Positions 8,789 through 17,393 of a stretch of DNA of 64,000 nucleotides are shown here, piece after piece. Below the pieces are notes generated by a model. It searched no databases. It saw nothing but the letters and a program-made list of their open reading frames with translations, and had not been told where the DNA came from. The translations under genes were made by a program, and so were the position numbers. This stretch comes from Paenibacillus phyllosphaerae (GTDB taxonomy: Bacteria; Bacillota; Bacilli; Paenibacillales; Paenibacillaceae): assembly GCF_014192105.1 (NCBI RefSeq), contig NZ_JACHXK010000007.1:62001-126000 (forward strand), written 5' to 3'. Position 1 is the first letter of the stretch. Each line of letters starts with the position of its first letter.

Positions 8789-10557
8789 AGGTCAAGAGCG
8801 TCGTCGTCAAACTATTCCTGCTCACTTCCTCCGTGTTCATCGTCTTGTTCTTGCTCATGTCGGTCGGACAGCTGCTGTTCTTCGAAGATTTCTATAAACA
8901 TCAGCAATTCAAGGCGCTCAAGGAGAATACGCGCGAATTCGCAGCGCAGTATCAGATGAAAAAAGGGGATACCGAGATGGTCGATGCAATCTCGGCATTC
9001 CTGAACGAGAACAAGGCGCAGCTCGTGGTTGTCGACCGCGACGGAAACTATCTCTTCGACAATCCCTTCAAGATCGTCATCGCTTTGGCCGACGGGACCC
9101 GGATTACGATTCCGTTGTACGTCTATCGCCACCACGATCAGCTCATGACCGCCGGACTGAAGACCGGAGATACGATCTCCGTCACCGGATTGTTCCAGTA
9201 TGAAGGGAACAAGGAGATTTTCTACTCCACGCAAATCAAGAAGAACGATGGAGCGGTCATCTCGAGAAAGACGGAGCACTCGCTGACGAGCATGCAGGTG
9301 CTCACCGGCCGGATCGTTCACTTCGTCCTGCCTCGGGCCGACCAGTGGAATATTCGGGAAGGCATCTTGAACTTCGCGGTCACCGGCAATTTCCCGCTCG
9401 CCGACGCCGAGCTGCAAACGCTGGAAGCCGGGAATAGGGTCACGAAGGAATGGGTGGAGCCATGGAGCAATGCCGAGAATCTGATTCTGCTGCATCCGAT
9501 TATGGAAGGCCGCACCTTGTCGAGCATCGTCATGGTCGTGTCCTCCGTGGCGGAACTTCAGACAACTTATGCTTCCTTGAAAATCTATTACCTTTACTTC
9601 GGTATCGGAGGGATTCTCCTCATTCTCCTGCTGTCGGTGTTCTACTCGCGCGTCGTGGCAAAGCCGCTCCTGACCATCAACGATATGGCCATCCGGCTGG
9701 AGGGAATGGACTTCACCGCGGTCCAACCGCTGAAACGGCAGGATGAGTTCGGCCTTCTGTCCCGGAATCTATCCAGTCTAGCCGTCAAACTCGATGCCGC
9801 CCTTACCCGGCTGCGAGAGATGAACAGCCGACTGGTATCGGATATCGAACGCAAGGAAGAGCTCGAGCGGATCCAACGGGCTTTCATTTCCGATATCTCC
9901 CATGAGCTAAAGACGCCGTTATCGATTATTCGCAGCTACGCGGAAGGGTTGCGGGACGGGGTAGCCGAGGAACGGCGGGATGTTTACACGGATACGATTA
10001 TCGATGAATGCGAGCGGATGGAGACCCTGATCCTGAACATGCTGCTGCTCATGCGCCACGATTCGCAGATGACCCTGTTCCAGCCCGAGCCGATCGCGCT
10101 AACAGATCTGCTGGAGCGAACTTGCAGGCTGATGAATGCACAGCTAACGGGGAAACAGCACCGGTGCACAATCCATGCCAAGCCTGACATCTCGGTCGTC
10201 GCCGATCCGGCGCTCATGGAACGCGTCATGCTGAACTTGTTGAGCAATGCGATTCGCCATGCCGATCCGGGAAGCGAGATTGCCATCCAAGTCGATGAGC
10301 ATACGCCTCAAGGGGTACGCGTTAACGTGGCGAATCAGGGTGCTCGAATACCGGACGAGCATATCCAACGGGTGTGGGACCGATTCTATCAAGCGGCGGC
10401 AAGCAGAAGTCGGAACGTCACCGGTTCGGGGCTGGGGCTCGCCATCGTGATGCAGATTGTCCGGGATCACGGGCAGACCTGCGGCGTCTATAATACGGAG
10501 AATGGCGTCGTGTTCTGGTTCACGTTGGAGCGATACGGGGAACAGCTACAGCTATAG
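8785..10557 (+). CDS. Membrane sensor histidine kinase
   Basis: 590 residues. A membrane segment near 8-30, a long extracellular sensor region about 31-260, a second membrane segment near 262-285, HAMP, then HisKA with His373 in ISHELKTPLSIIRSYAEG and an HATPase domain with NLLSNAIRHA (N box) and GSGLGLAIV (G2). The start overlaps the regulator stop by 4 nt. The extracellular domain is not one I recognise; it presumably senses the compound processed by, or produced by, the flanking exported hydrolases. Confidence 0.95.
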   Translation: MKVKSVVVKLFLLTSSVFIVLFLLMSVGQLLFFEDFYKHQQFKALKENTREFAAQYQMKKGDTEMVDAISAFLNENKAQLVVVDRDGNYLFDNPFKIVIALADGTRITIPLYVYRHHDQLMTAGLKTGDTISVTGLFQYEGNKEIFYSTQIKKNDGAVISRKTEHSLTSMQVLTGRIVHFVLPRADQWNIREGILNFAVTGNFPLADAELQTLEAGNRVTKEWVEPWSNAENLILLHPIMEGRTLSSIVMVVSSVAELQTTYASLKIYYLYFGIGGILLILLLSVFYSRVVAKPLLTINDMAIRLEGMDFTAVQPLKRQDEFGLLSRNLSSLAVKLDAALTRLREMNSRLVSDIERKEELERIQRAFISDISHELKTPLSIIRSYAEGLRDGVAEERRDVYTDTIIDECERMETLILNMLLLMRHDSQMTLFQPEPIALTDLLERTCRLMNAQLTGKQHRCTIHAKPDISVVADPALMERVMLNLLSNAIRHADPGSEIAIQVDEHTPQGVRVNVANQGARIPDEHIQRVWDRFYQAAASRSRNVTGSGLGLAIVMQIVRDHGQTCGVYNTENGVVFWFTLERYGEQLQL

Positions 10558-10567
10558 CGGTAGAGAA

Positions 10568-10592
10568 GGGACCTGGCGGTTTGCCAGGTCCC
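10568..10592. terminator. Hairpin between kinase and amidase genes
   Basis: A perfect 10-bp stem GGGACCTGGC/GCCAGGTCCC with a GGTTT loop, placed between the convergent kinase and amidase genes. T-richness after it is weak, so it is a probable bidirectional terminator. Confidence 0.6.
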
Positions 10593-10629
10593 TATATTGC
10601 GTCTGCCATTGGCGACTGGCCGACTTCAG

Positions 10630-12765
10630 TTAGGGCGTCAAATCGACCGTAGTCATCTCTGCCGACGTATTGCCATGGATGTCTTTGGCCAGCACGAGCA
10701 CTTGGAGGTTATCCGCTCGGAAAGCGCCGTTCGATCGGTACTTCGCGGTCGATAGGCTGGAGGTCCAATTCGCCGAGGTGCTCTGCGCATGCACGCGAAT
10801 GCCGTTCACGTACACGCGCAGTTGGGCAACGCCGCTCTGATCGCTAACCGACCCGTTTAACTCGAGCTTATCGTCCTTCATCGCGGCGCTGATCGTCAGT
10901 TTCGGGACATCCTTCTCCTTGCGCTTGGAAGGCGCGATCGTCGTCTGCAGGTTATAGGTGATTACTTCATCGGCAAGCGGCGGCGTACGCGTCGCGATCG
11001 GACGATTCTTGGTCGCTTGTTCGTAGGCGTAGGCATACCTCAGCAGATCGTTGTCCGAGTAGGCAGCACCGGCCATAGTCAAGTTAACGGGCATGCCGGT
11101 ATCCTTCATCGCGCCCATGCTCACCGATACGCTCGGAATGCCATATTGCCGCAGCAGGTAGTTCGTATTCGAGAAGTAGTTGCCATTCTCCCACGCTTCA
11201 TCGTAGGAAGCTTCGTTCACGTCGGCATCGGCCTTGCCGATATTGGAGTTGGCCGGGAAGGCAATGAAATCAAGGCCTTCTTGTTTCATCCAGTCTTCAA
11301 AATCGACCTTGCGGACCTTCTCAAGGCCTTGCAGCGCTTCGTCGAACTGCGGAATTTGGTCATATGGGGTTACGCCTTTCTTGACGGTATCGATCAAGGC
11401 GTCGTAACGGCCAAGATCGCGTCCGCGCTTCTCGTCGACCGATCCCAGCGGATTCGGGAAGACGGCTGCCGGATCGACGTTCGCCCAGGACGGGAAGTTC
11501 GAATCGCCGACGCTCTTGAGGAATTGTTCGGCAGCGAAAGGATTCAGCATGCCGAATTCCTTCTCAATCCAGTTCTCGGGCATGAGTCCGCGTTCTTCCG
11601 GCGTCTGGGAGGTGACGCGATCTTGATCGGTATTGGCCTGAAGCGGGAAGTCCACTTCTACGACTTCGGCGCCGAGCGCGATCAGATCCTTCGCGGCTTC
11701 TTCCCACAGCGCCAGGATAGACGTCCGGATCTTGATCGGTTCCGTGCCGCCGTAGTCTTTGCCGATGTAAAGTTTCGGAACGCCGATCCGTTTGCCTTTC
11801 AACGACTGCGTATCCTTGAGCTCCGAATAGGAGGCCGGACGGACGCTGTCGACGGACGGCAGCTTGACGGCTGTCTGATCCCGCCAGAAATCGCCTTCCG
11901 TAATCTTGTCCTCGACCACGATGACATCCAGCAGGCGAAGCATGTCCTCGACGGTTCTCGTATGCGGCACCACGACATCGCGGACCGGGAAGAGCGGCCA
12001 ATTGCCGCGAATCGAGATCAGCCCGCGGGAAGGCGTATAGGCAATCAGGCCGTTGTTGGACGCAGGCGAACGGCCGGAGGATACCGTTTCTTCTCCCATG
12101 CCGAAAGCCGCGAAGTTGGCTGCCGTCGAGACGCCAGAACCGTTCGAGGAACCGGAGAACCAAGCCGCTGCCAAATAATCCTTGTTGTACGGACTCTCCG
12201 CGCGACCGTACACGCCTCGCTGCATGCCGCCCGCTGCCATCGGAGGCATATTGGTCTTGCCGATCAGCACGCCGCCGGATTCGCGAATCTTCTCGACCGT
12301 GTAGGCGTCGTCCTTGGCCGTCAAATTCTTGAACGCCGGCGATCCGGAAGCGACCGTCAGTCCTTTGACCTTGTAGCTGTCTTTGACCGTATACGGAATG
12401 CCTTGCAGCGGGCCGCTCAGAATGCCTTTGGCCCTTAGTTCGTCAGCCTTGGCGGCTTCTGCCAGGGCGTCAGGGTTCAGCACCGGAATCGAGTTGAGCT
12501 TGATGCCGTTGGCGTCATACGCGTACACCCGGTTCAAGTACATCGCGGTCAGCTCGACGCTCGACAGTGCGCCGGACTTCATCGCCTCTTGCATCTGCGC
12601 GATCGTAGCTTCTTGCAGTTGGAAGGTTACGAGCGCCGGAGCGACGCTCGGTTTATTCGCGCCGGGCGACGTATTCGCCGCGTATCCAATCGAACCTCCG
12701 GCAAGTGCCAGTACCATACCAGCGGCGATCCATCTCGGATAGCGGACGCCGTTTCCTTTTCTCAT
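10630..12765 (-). CDS. Secreted amidase-signature hydrolase with C-terminal Ig-like domain
   Basis: About 711 residues. Sec signal peptide (MRKGNGVRYPRWIAAG, cleavage near YAA), amidase-signature core roughly 45-580, and a C-terminal beta domain (GSVSDQSGVAQLRVYVNG) of Ig/Big type. Amidase landmarks: the catalytic Lys in YTVKDSYKVKG, the Gly/Ser-rich GSSNGSGVSTAANFAAFGMG, and TVSSGRSPASNNG where the nucleophilic Ser is expected. ATG 12765 is chosen because the residues after it form a clean signal peptide; a TTG at 12795 is closer to AAGGAG but only 3 nt from it. Hydrolyses an amide bond outside the cell; substrate unknown. Confidence 0.87.
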   Translation of the reverse strand: MRKGNGVRYPRWIAAGMVLALAGGSIGYAANTSPGANKPSVAPALVTFQLQEATIAQMQEAMKSGALSSVELTAMYLNRVYAYDANGIKLNSIPVLNPDALAEAAKADELRAKGILSGPLQGIPYTVKDSYKVKGLTVASGSPAFKNLTAKDDAYTVEKIRESGGVLIGKTNMPPMAAGGMQRGVYGRAESPYNKDYLAAAWFSGSSNGSGVSTAANFAAFGMGEETVSSGRSPASNNGLIAYTPSRGLISIRGNWPLFPVRDVVVPHTRTVEDMLRLLDVIVVEDKITEGDFWRDQTAVKLPSVDSVRPASYSELKDTQSLKGKRIGVPKLYIGKDYGGTEPIKIRTSILALWEEAAKDLIALGAEVVEVDFPLQANTDQDRVTSQTPEERGLMPENWIEKEFGMLNPFAAEQFLKSVGDSNFPSWANVDPAAVFPNPLGSVDEKRGRDLGRYDALIDTVKKGVTPYDQIPQFDEALQGLEKVRKVDFEDWMKQEGLDFIAFPANSNIGKADADVNEASYDEAWENGNYFSNTNYLLRQYGIPSVSVSMGAMKDTGMPVNLTMAGAAYSDNDLLRYAYAYEQATKNRPIATRTPPLADEVITYNLQTTIAPSKRKEKDVPKLTISAAMKDDKLELNGSVSDQSGVAQLRVYVNGIRVHAQSTSANWTSSLSTAKYRSNGAFRADNLQVLVLAKDIHGNTSAEMTTVDLTP

Positions 12766-12831
12766 GGTCTCTTCTTGTCGCGTTGGCAACCCCAATCACT
12801 CCTTAGCGGTTATGTGAACTGCTCTTGGATG

Positions 12832-12875
12832 ATTATAAAGGGGGCTTATGGAATTTTTGTGGCATTTTACCTGAC
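12832..12875 (-). promoter_or_regulatory. Amidase promoter with the conserved 27-bp element
   Basis: On the minus strand a perfect -10 hexamer TATAAT (12837-12832) lies 11 nt downstream of a 27-bp element (12875-12849). The 16-nt core AATGCCACAAAAATTC matches the deiminase promoter at all but a couple of positions. The half-sites TGTCA, TGCCA and TTCCA are again one helical turn apart. Confidence 0.72.
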
Positions 12876-12961
12876 ATAGCGAAGCGGGAGCATTGTGAAA
12901 AAGACAACGAGCAAGGCACCCCAAACGGGAGACCTTGCTCGTCATGCTCTTACTGCATATG

Positions 12962-13924
12962 CTATCGGGCGACCAGCACCTGCTGCAGCCGCGGGAACAG
13001 CTTTAACGCGTTGCCGTAGGCAACCGCCTTGACGCTCTCTTCCCCAAGCTCCGCATAATCGTTGAATAAGGCGTCAACCTGTTGGTTGATAATGTTCTGC
13101 GACGGGAAGGGAAGGTCGGTCCCGAATAACGTCTGGGTAGGCGATATGAGCTTGGGCAGCGGGCCGAGGTTGACCGCCGTGTCGAAGTATAATCGGTCGA
13201 GCTTGGCCATCTGGGCTGCTATCTCCTCTTTGGAAGACTCGACCCGCAGGAACTGATTGACGTCCTCGGCCAAGACCGTAATGGCGATACGCCACTTAAT
13301 ATACGGCACCATGCCCCCGGTGTGCGGGATAATGAAGTTGATATTCGGGAACCGGTCGAAGATGCGGTGAACGGCCATCGACGTTACGTTCCTCGTCGTA
13401 TCGAAGGTACCTTCCAGCAGTGCGGGCGACAGACCAGCAGGACGTTCCGGAATGAGGATCGGATGGATGAGGACCGTTGCGCTGCGCCGATCCAGCTCGG
13501 ACAGTAATTCGTGATAGATCGGATCGCTTAAGTATTTGCCTTGGTTGCTGGATTGGAAGGCAACGCCATCCAGACCTAGCGTATCCAGCGCATAGACGGC
13601 TTCGTTCACTGCCGCATCTTCGCTAAGCATCGGCAAGGTGGCGAATGCGCCGAACTTGGTTGGATACGATTGGATCAGCTCGGCAAAGTACTCGTTCATC
13701 GCCCGCACAAGCGAGATCGCTTCGACTGGCGGGACGAATTCGGGTGTGCCCGGAGAGGACAACACGCCAATCGCGATGCCGGATAATTCCATATGTTCGA
13801 CATGCTGCTCCGGCGTCCAATTGGCGAACACGGGCGGCGGCGCAACGTTCAATTGCTTCATTCGGTCCTTCACGGGCGGCGAGAGGATGTGGGTATGGGT
13901 GTCAATGACGGGAAACATCGGCAT
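12962..13924 (-). CDS. Amidohydrolase-2 (ACMSD-like) family protein, copy 1
   Basis: Cytoplasmic metal-dependent TIM-barrel enzyme of 320 residues in the family that contains aminocarboxymuconate-semialdehyde decarboxylase and related lactonases and decarboxylases. The N-terminal metal motif is DTHTH; the barrel has FIIPHTGGMVPYIKWR and the late Asp in LFGTDLPFP. It is clearly paralogous to the upstream gene (matching blocks ALDTLxLDGVA, PALLEGTFDTTR, MAVHRIFDR). AAGGAG precedes ATG 13924. Last gene of an operon with a sugar-type ABC importer, so it probably acts on the imported compound; reaction unknown. Confidence 0.85.
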   Translation of the reverse strand: MPMFPVIDTHTHILSPPVKDRMKQLNVAPPPVFANWTPEQHVEHMELSGIAIGVLSSPGTPEFVPPVEAISLVRAMNEYFAELIQSYPTKFGAFATLPMLSEDAAVNEAVYALDTLGLDGVAFQSSNQGKYLSDPIYHELLSELDRRSATVLIHPILIPERPAGLSPALLEGTFDTTRNVTSMAVHRIFDRFPNINFIIPHTGGMVPYIKWRIAITVLAEDVNQFLRVESSKEEIAAQMAKLDRLYFDTAVNLGPLPKLISPTQTLFGTDLPFPSQNIINQQVDALFNDYAELGEESVKAVAYGNALKLFPRLQQVLVAR

Positions 13925-13960
13925 CGGTCAATCACTCCTTGACGAATGTAGTTGCCTAGA

Positions 13961-14917
13961 TTAGATGAGCTGAGACTGGAACAACGTCGCCAGACGGGGG
14001 AACAGACGGAAGGCATTCTCGTACGCGATCGCTCGGACATTGGCTTCGTCGAGACGAACCGCTTCGGCGAATACGGATTCCCGCTGCATCCTCAGAATGC
14101 TGTCGGCAGGCCACGGTATGTCCGCGCCGAACAAGATCCGGCTCGGCTCAACTAATTTCTGAATCGTGCCCAGATTAAGGGTGGAGTCGTAATAGAGATT
14201 GTCCAGCTTCGCCATTTCTTCCTCGAACAGCTCGGTTGTCGCCTCCGCTTGGATGGAGTCCTGCCCGATCACCGCAAGCGCGATCCGCCACTTGATATAC
14301 GGTATCATCCCGCCGGTATGCGGAAGGATGAACCGGATCGAAGGGTACCGGTCGAAGATGCGATGGACGGCCATCGTCGTGACGGCCCGCGTCGTATCGA
14401 AGGTGCCTTCCAGCAGCGCCGGATTTAGCCCAGCGATCTTCTCTTTGATCAGAATCGGATGCAGGAAGACGACTGCGCTACGTTTGTCGAGCTCCGCCAG
14501 CAGCTCCGCATAATCCGGATCGGTCAGATACTTGCCCTGATAACTCGTCAGCAGCGCGACCCCGTCGAGCTTCAACGTATCCAGCGCATAGATCGTTTCC
14601 TCCAGTGATGCGGCGGCATCCGGCATCGGCAAGGTCGCAAAGGCGCCGTAACGCTGAGGGTACAGCTGGACATACGAGGCAAGTTCTTCATTCATTTGGC
14701 GCGCTAAGGCATTCGCTGACGGTTGGTCAATGAATGTGAGATCGGAAGGCGCGGAGAGGAAGGAGAACGAGATGTCGGCGATGTCCATCTTCTCCATGCC
14801 GCGCTCTGGTGACCACTTCGGGAAGAAGCTTGGGATCTCGATGCCAAGCTCGCGCTGTTTGGCCTGCATGGCCGTCGAAATAATATGATGATGCACGTCA
14901 ATAATGGGATAACGCAT
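13961..14917 (-). CDS. Amidohydrolase-2 (ACMSD-like) family protein, copy 2
   Basis: 318-residue paralogue of the next gene with the same TIM-barrel landmarks: DVHHHI metal motif at the N-terminus, FILPHTGGMIPYIKWR, and LFGADIPWP near the C-terminus. Start ATG 14917 is 8 nt after AAGGTGG; an in-frame GTG at 14929 overlaps that site and is less likely. It begins 18 nt after the binding lipoprotein gene. The two copies have diverged considerably, so they may do successive or isomer-specific steps. Confidence 0.85.
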   Translation of the reverse strand: MRYPIIDVHHHIISTAMQAKQRELGIEIPSFFPKWSPERGMEKMDIADISFSFLSAPSDLTFIDQPSANALARQMNEELASYVQLYPQRYGAFATLPMPDAAASLEETIYALDTLKLDGVALLTSYQGKYLTDPDYAELLAELDKRSAVVFLHPILIKEKIAGLNPALLEGTFDTTRAVTTMAVHRIFDRYPSIRFILPHTGGMIPYIKWRIALAVIGQDSIQAEATTELFEEEMAKLDNLYYDSTLNLGTIQKLVEPSRILFGADIPWPADSILRMQRESVFAEAVRLDEANVRAIAYENAFRLFPRLATLFQSQLI

Positions 14918-14935
14918 TGGTCTAACCACCTTTTT

Positions 14936-16429
14936 CTATTTGGTATCCAGCCATTCGTCCAGCTGTTTTTGCTTCTCGGCAACGATCTTCTCGATTCCGG
15001 CCTGCTTCAGCTTCTCCCTATAAACTGCCAGTTCAGCAGGATCGGAGATTCCGGTCTGGAACCCGGCATCATATTGGTTCTGCACGTTCGTAACGGACGC
15101 GATCTGCGCTTTCACCGGGTTGATGTCGAAGCTGAAGCCCATTGCCCTTGATTTCACCGCGCTTTCGTTCAGCGCTTGCAGCTGCTTCCAGATATCCGGG
15201 GCGTTCCCCGTCCACACATACGACAAGAAATTGTTGCCGACGGCGTACTGGTTCGAATCGTAACCCGTACGTTCCACGCCCTCCGGCTTGGCGATCAAAC
15301 CGTCAGTCGACTTAACGTAATGCTTGCCTTCGATGCCGTTCGTGAAGAGATTGATGACCGCTTCGTCCGTGTAGAGAAGATCGAGCACTTGAATGGCCTT
15401 CTCCGGATTCTCGCTATTGCGGGCAAGCGACATCATATTGGAGGCGACGCTGTTGCGCGTCATATAGGACGATTCGAGCGGAACGCATACCAGCTCGGCG
15501 CCGGCTGCGACCGATTCCGTGTAGCAGTCGTTAATGTTGCGGATGAACGAGAACGCCTTGCCGGCCTTGATCAGGCTGGAGCCGGTCTCCTGGGTCGTGG
15601 CGATGTCTTTGTTGAAATAGCCTTTGTCAAACCACTGCTTCATCAGCGCGGCCATATTGGCGAATGCGTCCGTTGCCGTGATTTCTTCTACCGCATAATC
15701 CGTACCCTCGAATTCGAGGACGCCGGGAGCCGTACCGAGCGGGTCGAAATACAGCATCGCGGTGCCCGGAGTTTCCTGCGCCGTATAGCTGACCATCGGG
15801 GCTACGCCGGGTTCCTTGTCCTTGATTACCTGCAGGACGGAGTCGGCATCGGACCATGTCTTCAGCCCGGTCGTATCGATCCCGTGTTTGTCGAGCAGAT
15901 CTTTGCGCATGACTAGGCTAGGGGACAGCGCCCATGCTTTCATGCTCGGGATGCCATACGTCTCGCCTTTGATCTTGCCGGCTTCCGCAGTAGCCTCAGG
16001 AACGGTCTCCAAGATTCCCTTGCCGGATGCCGCAAGCGGTTCATCCATGGGGAGCAGCTGTCCGCGGCTGACCTGCGATTCGAATCCGAACCAGACGCTA
16101 GTGTAGGCCAGATCCAATTTTTCGCTTCCGGATAGCATGAGGTTCAGCTGGTTGGCGTAATTGGAGCCGTTAACCGGGACCAGCTTCACCGTAGCTCCGA
16201 CTTTCTCTGCCGTTATGGCGCTGATGGCGTCTTGCACGGCTTGCACGTCGGTCACGTCTCCGAAAGCCGGATACGTCATCACCACCTCGTACGTCTTATT
16301 TGGCGCGGATTGGTTGCCCCCACCGTTTGACTTCGGCTCTCCCTCGGCGTTCCCGCAAGCAGCCAGCCCAATGGCTGCGGCTAACAGGATCGTGGCACTC
16401 TTGGCTGGTGTTGTCCATTTCATTCCCAT
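14936..16429 (-). CDS. Extracellular solute-binding lipoprotein, LplA type
   Basis: 497-residue substrate-capture lipoprotein of an ABC importer. The signal peptide ends in the lipobox LAAC (Cys near residue 25) followed by a Ser/Asn-rich linker (GNAEGEPKSNGGG). The body has family 1 features, including VVMTYPAFGD and a C-terminal DUF3502-like charged region. GGGAGG precedes ATG 16429. It stands between the permease genes and the amidohydrolases in one operon, which links uptake to those enzymes. Confidence 0.92.
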   Translation of the reverse strand: MGMKWTTPAKSATILLAAAIGLAACGNAEGEPKSNGGGNQSAPNKTYEVVMTYPAFGDVTDVQAVQDAISAITAEKVGATVKLVPVNGSNYANQLNLMLSGSEKLDLAYTSVWFGFESQVSRGQLLPMDEPLAASGKGILETVPEATAEAGKIKGETYGIPSMKAWALSPSLVMRKDLLDKHGIDTTGLKTWSDADSVLQVIKDKEPGVAPMVSYTAQETPGTAMLYFDPLGTAPGVLEFEGTDYAVEEITATDAFANMAALMKQWFDKGYFNKDIATTQETGSSLIKAGKAFSFIRNINDCYTESVAAGAELVCVPLESSYMTRNSVASNMMSLARNSENPEKAIQVLDLLYTDEAVINLFTNGIEGKHYVKSTDGLIAKPEGVERTGYDSNQYAVGNNFLSYVWTGNAPDIWKQLQALNESAVKSRAMGFSFDINPVKAQIASVTNVQNQYDAGFQTGISDPAELAVYREKLKQAGIEKIVAEKQKQLDEWLDTK

Positions 16430-16493
16430 TTCATATGCCTCCCTATCTATATTTGCAAAAATGCTTAAAACCGAAGGTTGAACTTAAGGCTGC

Positions 16494-17375
16494 CTAGCCT
16501 TTGACCGCGCCGATCGTTAGTCCTTTGACGAAGTATTTCTGGAAGAACGGATACGCGGCGATCAGAGGCAGTACGCCGATGACGGCAATCGCCATGCGCA
16601 CCGTGCTGATCGGCACCGACGTTGCGGCGGCTGCCTGGCCGGACAGATTGTTCTGTTGCAAATACTGAACGTCGGCCAGCATCCGGTTCAACAGATTCTG
16701 AATGCTGAACAGCGTGCCGTCATTGATGAAGATGAGGCCGTTATACCAGTCGTTCCAGTACGAGATCAGCAGCATCAGTCCGATCGTAGCCAGGCCGGGG
16801 AGCGCAAGCGGCATGACGATTCTGTAGTAGATCGTCAGTTCGTTGGCGCCGTCCACATAGGCCGACTCCACGACTTCGCCCGGAATCGAGAGCGAGAAGA
16901 AGCTGCGCATGAGCAGAATGAAGAAGCCGTTCGTCAGCAGATTAGGCAGCAGCAGCGCCCAAATCGTGTCTTTCATATGCAGCAGGTCGGTGTAGACGAG
17001 ATAGAAGGGAACGAGACCGCCCTGGAACAGCAGCGTGAAGAAGACGAAGAACGAGATGAACGATCGGAAGGGCAGGATGTTTCTGGACAACGGGTAGGCG
17101 ATTAAGGTTGTAATGAGAAGGCCCAGCGTGGTTCCGACCACTGTGATGAACGCCGTAATGCCGTAGGATCGCATAATCATGACCGAATTACTGAACAGGT
17201 AGGCATAGGCGTCGAGACTGAAACGCTCCGGAATGAGGGCATATCCGTGCTCGATGATCGCTTGCTCGTCCGTGAATGACGCGGCCACGAGCAGCAGGAA
17301 AGGGAACAGTGCCGCGATGCTCATCGCTACGAATGCTGCATGAACGGCAAAGACGTACACCGGGTTTGATTTCAT
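16494..17375 (-). CDS. Carbohydrate ABC transporter permease, LplC type
   Basis: 293 residues, about six membrane segments. The EAA loop is VVESAYVDGANELTIYYRIV and the end is the family-typical FVKGLTIGAVKG. AAAGGAG precedes ATG 17375. Forms the membrane channel with the LplB-type protein encoded 18 nt upstream; a shared MsmX-type ATPase must come from elsewhere. Confidence 0.94.
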   Translation of the reverse strand: MKSNPVYVFAVHAAFVAMSIAALFPFLLLVAASFTDEQAIIEHGYALIPERFSLDAYAYLFSNSVMIMRSYGITAFITVVGTTLGLLITTLIAYPLSRNILPFRSFISFFVFFTLLFQGGLVPFYLVYTDLLHMKDTIWALLLPNLLTNGFFILLMRSFFSLSIPGEVVESAYVDGANELTIYYRIVMPLALPGLATIGLMLLISYWNDWYNGLIFINDGTLFSIQNLLNRMLADVQYLQQNNLSGQAAAATSVPISTVRMAIAVIGVLPLIAAYPFFQKYFVKGLTIGAVKG

Positions 17376-17393
17376 GATGGCGGGCTCCTTTCC

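Noticed and set aside
11017-12438. Plus-strand open frame of 473 codons opposite the amidase gene
   Set aside because: Arg/His-rich translation with no family resemblance; an antisense shadow of a high-GC gene.
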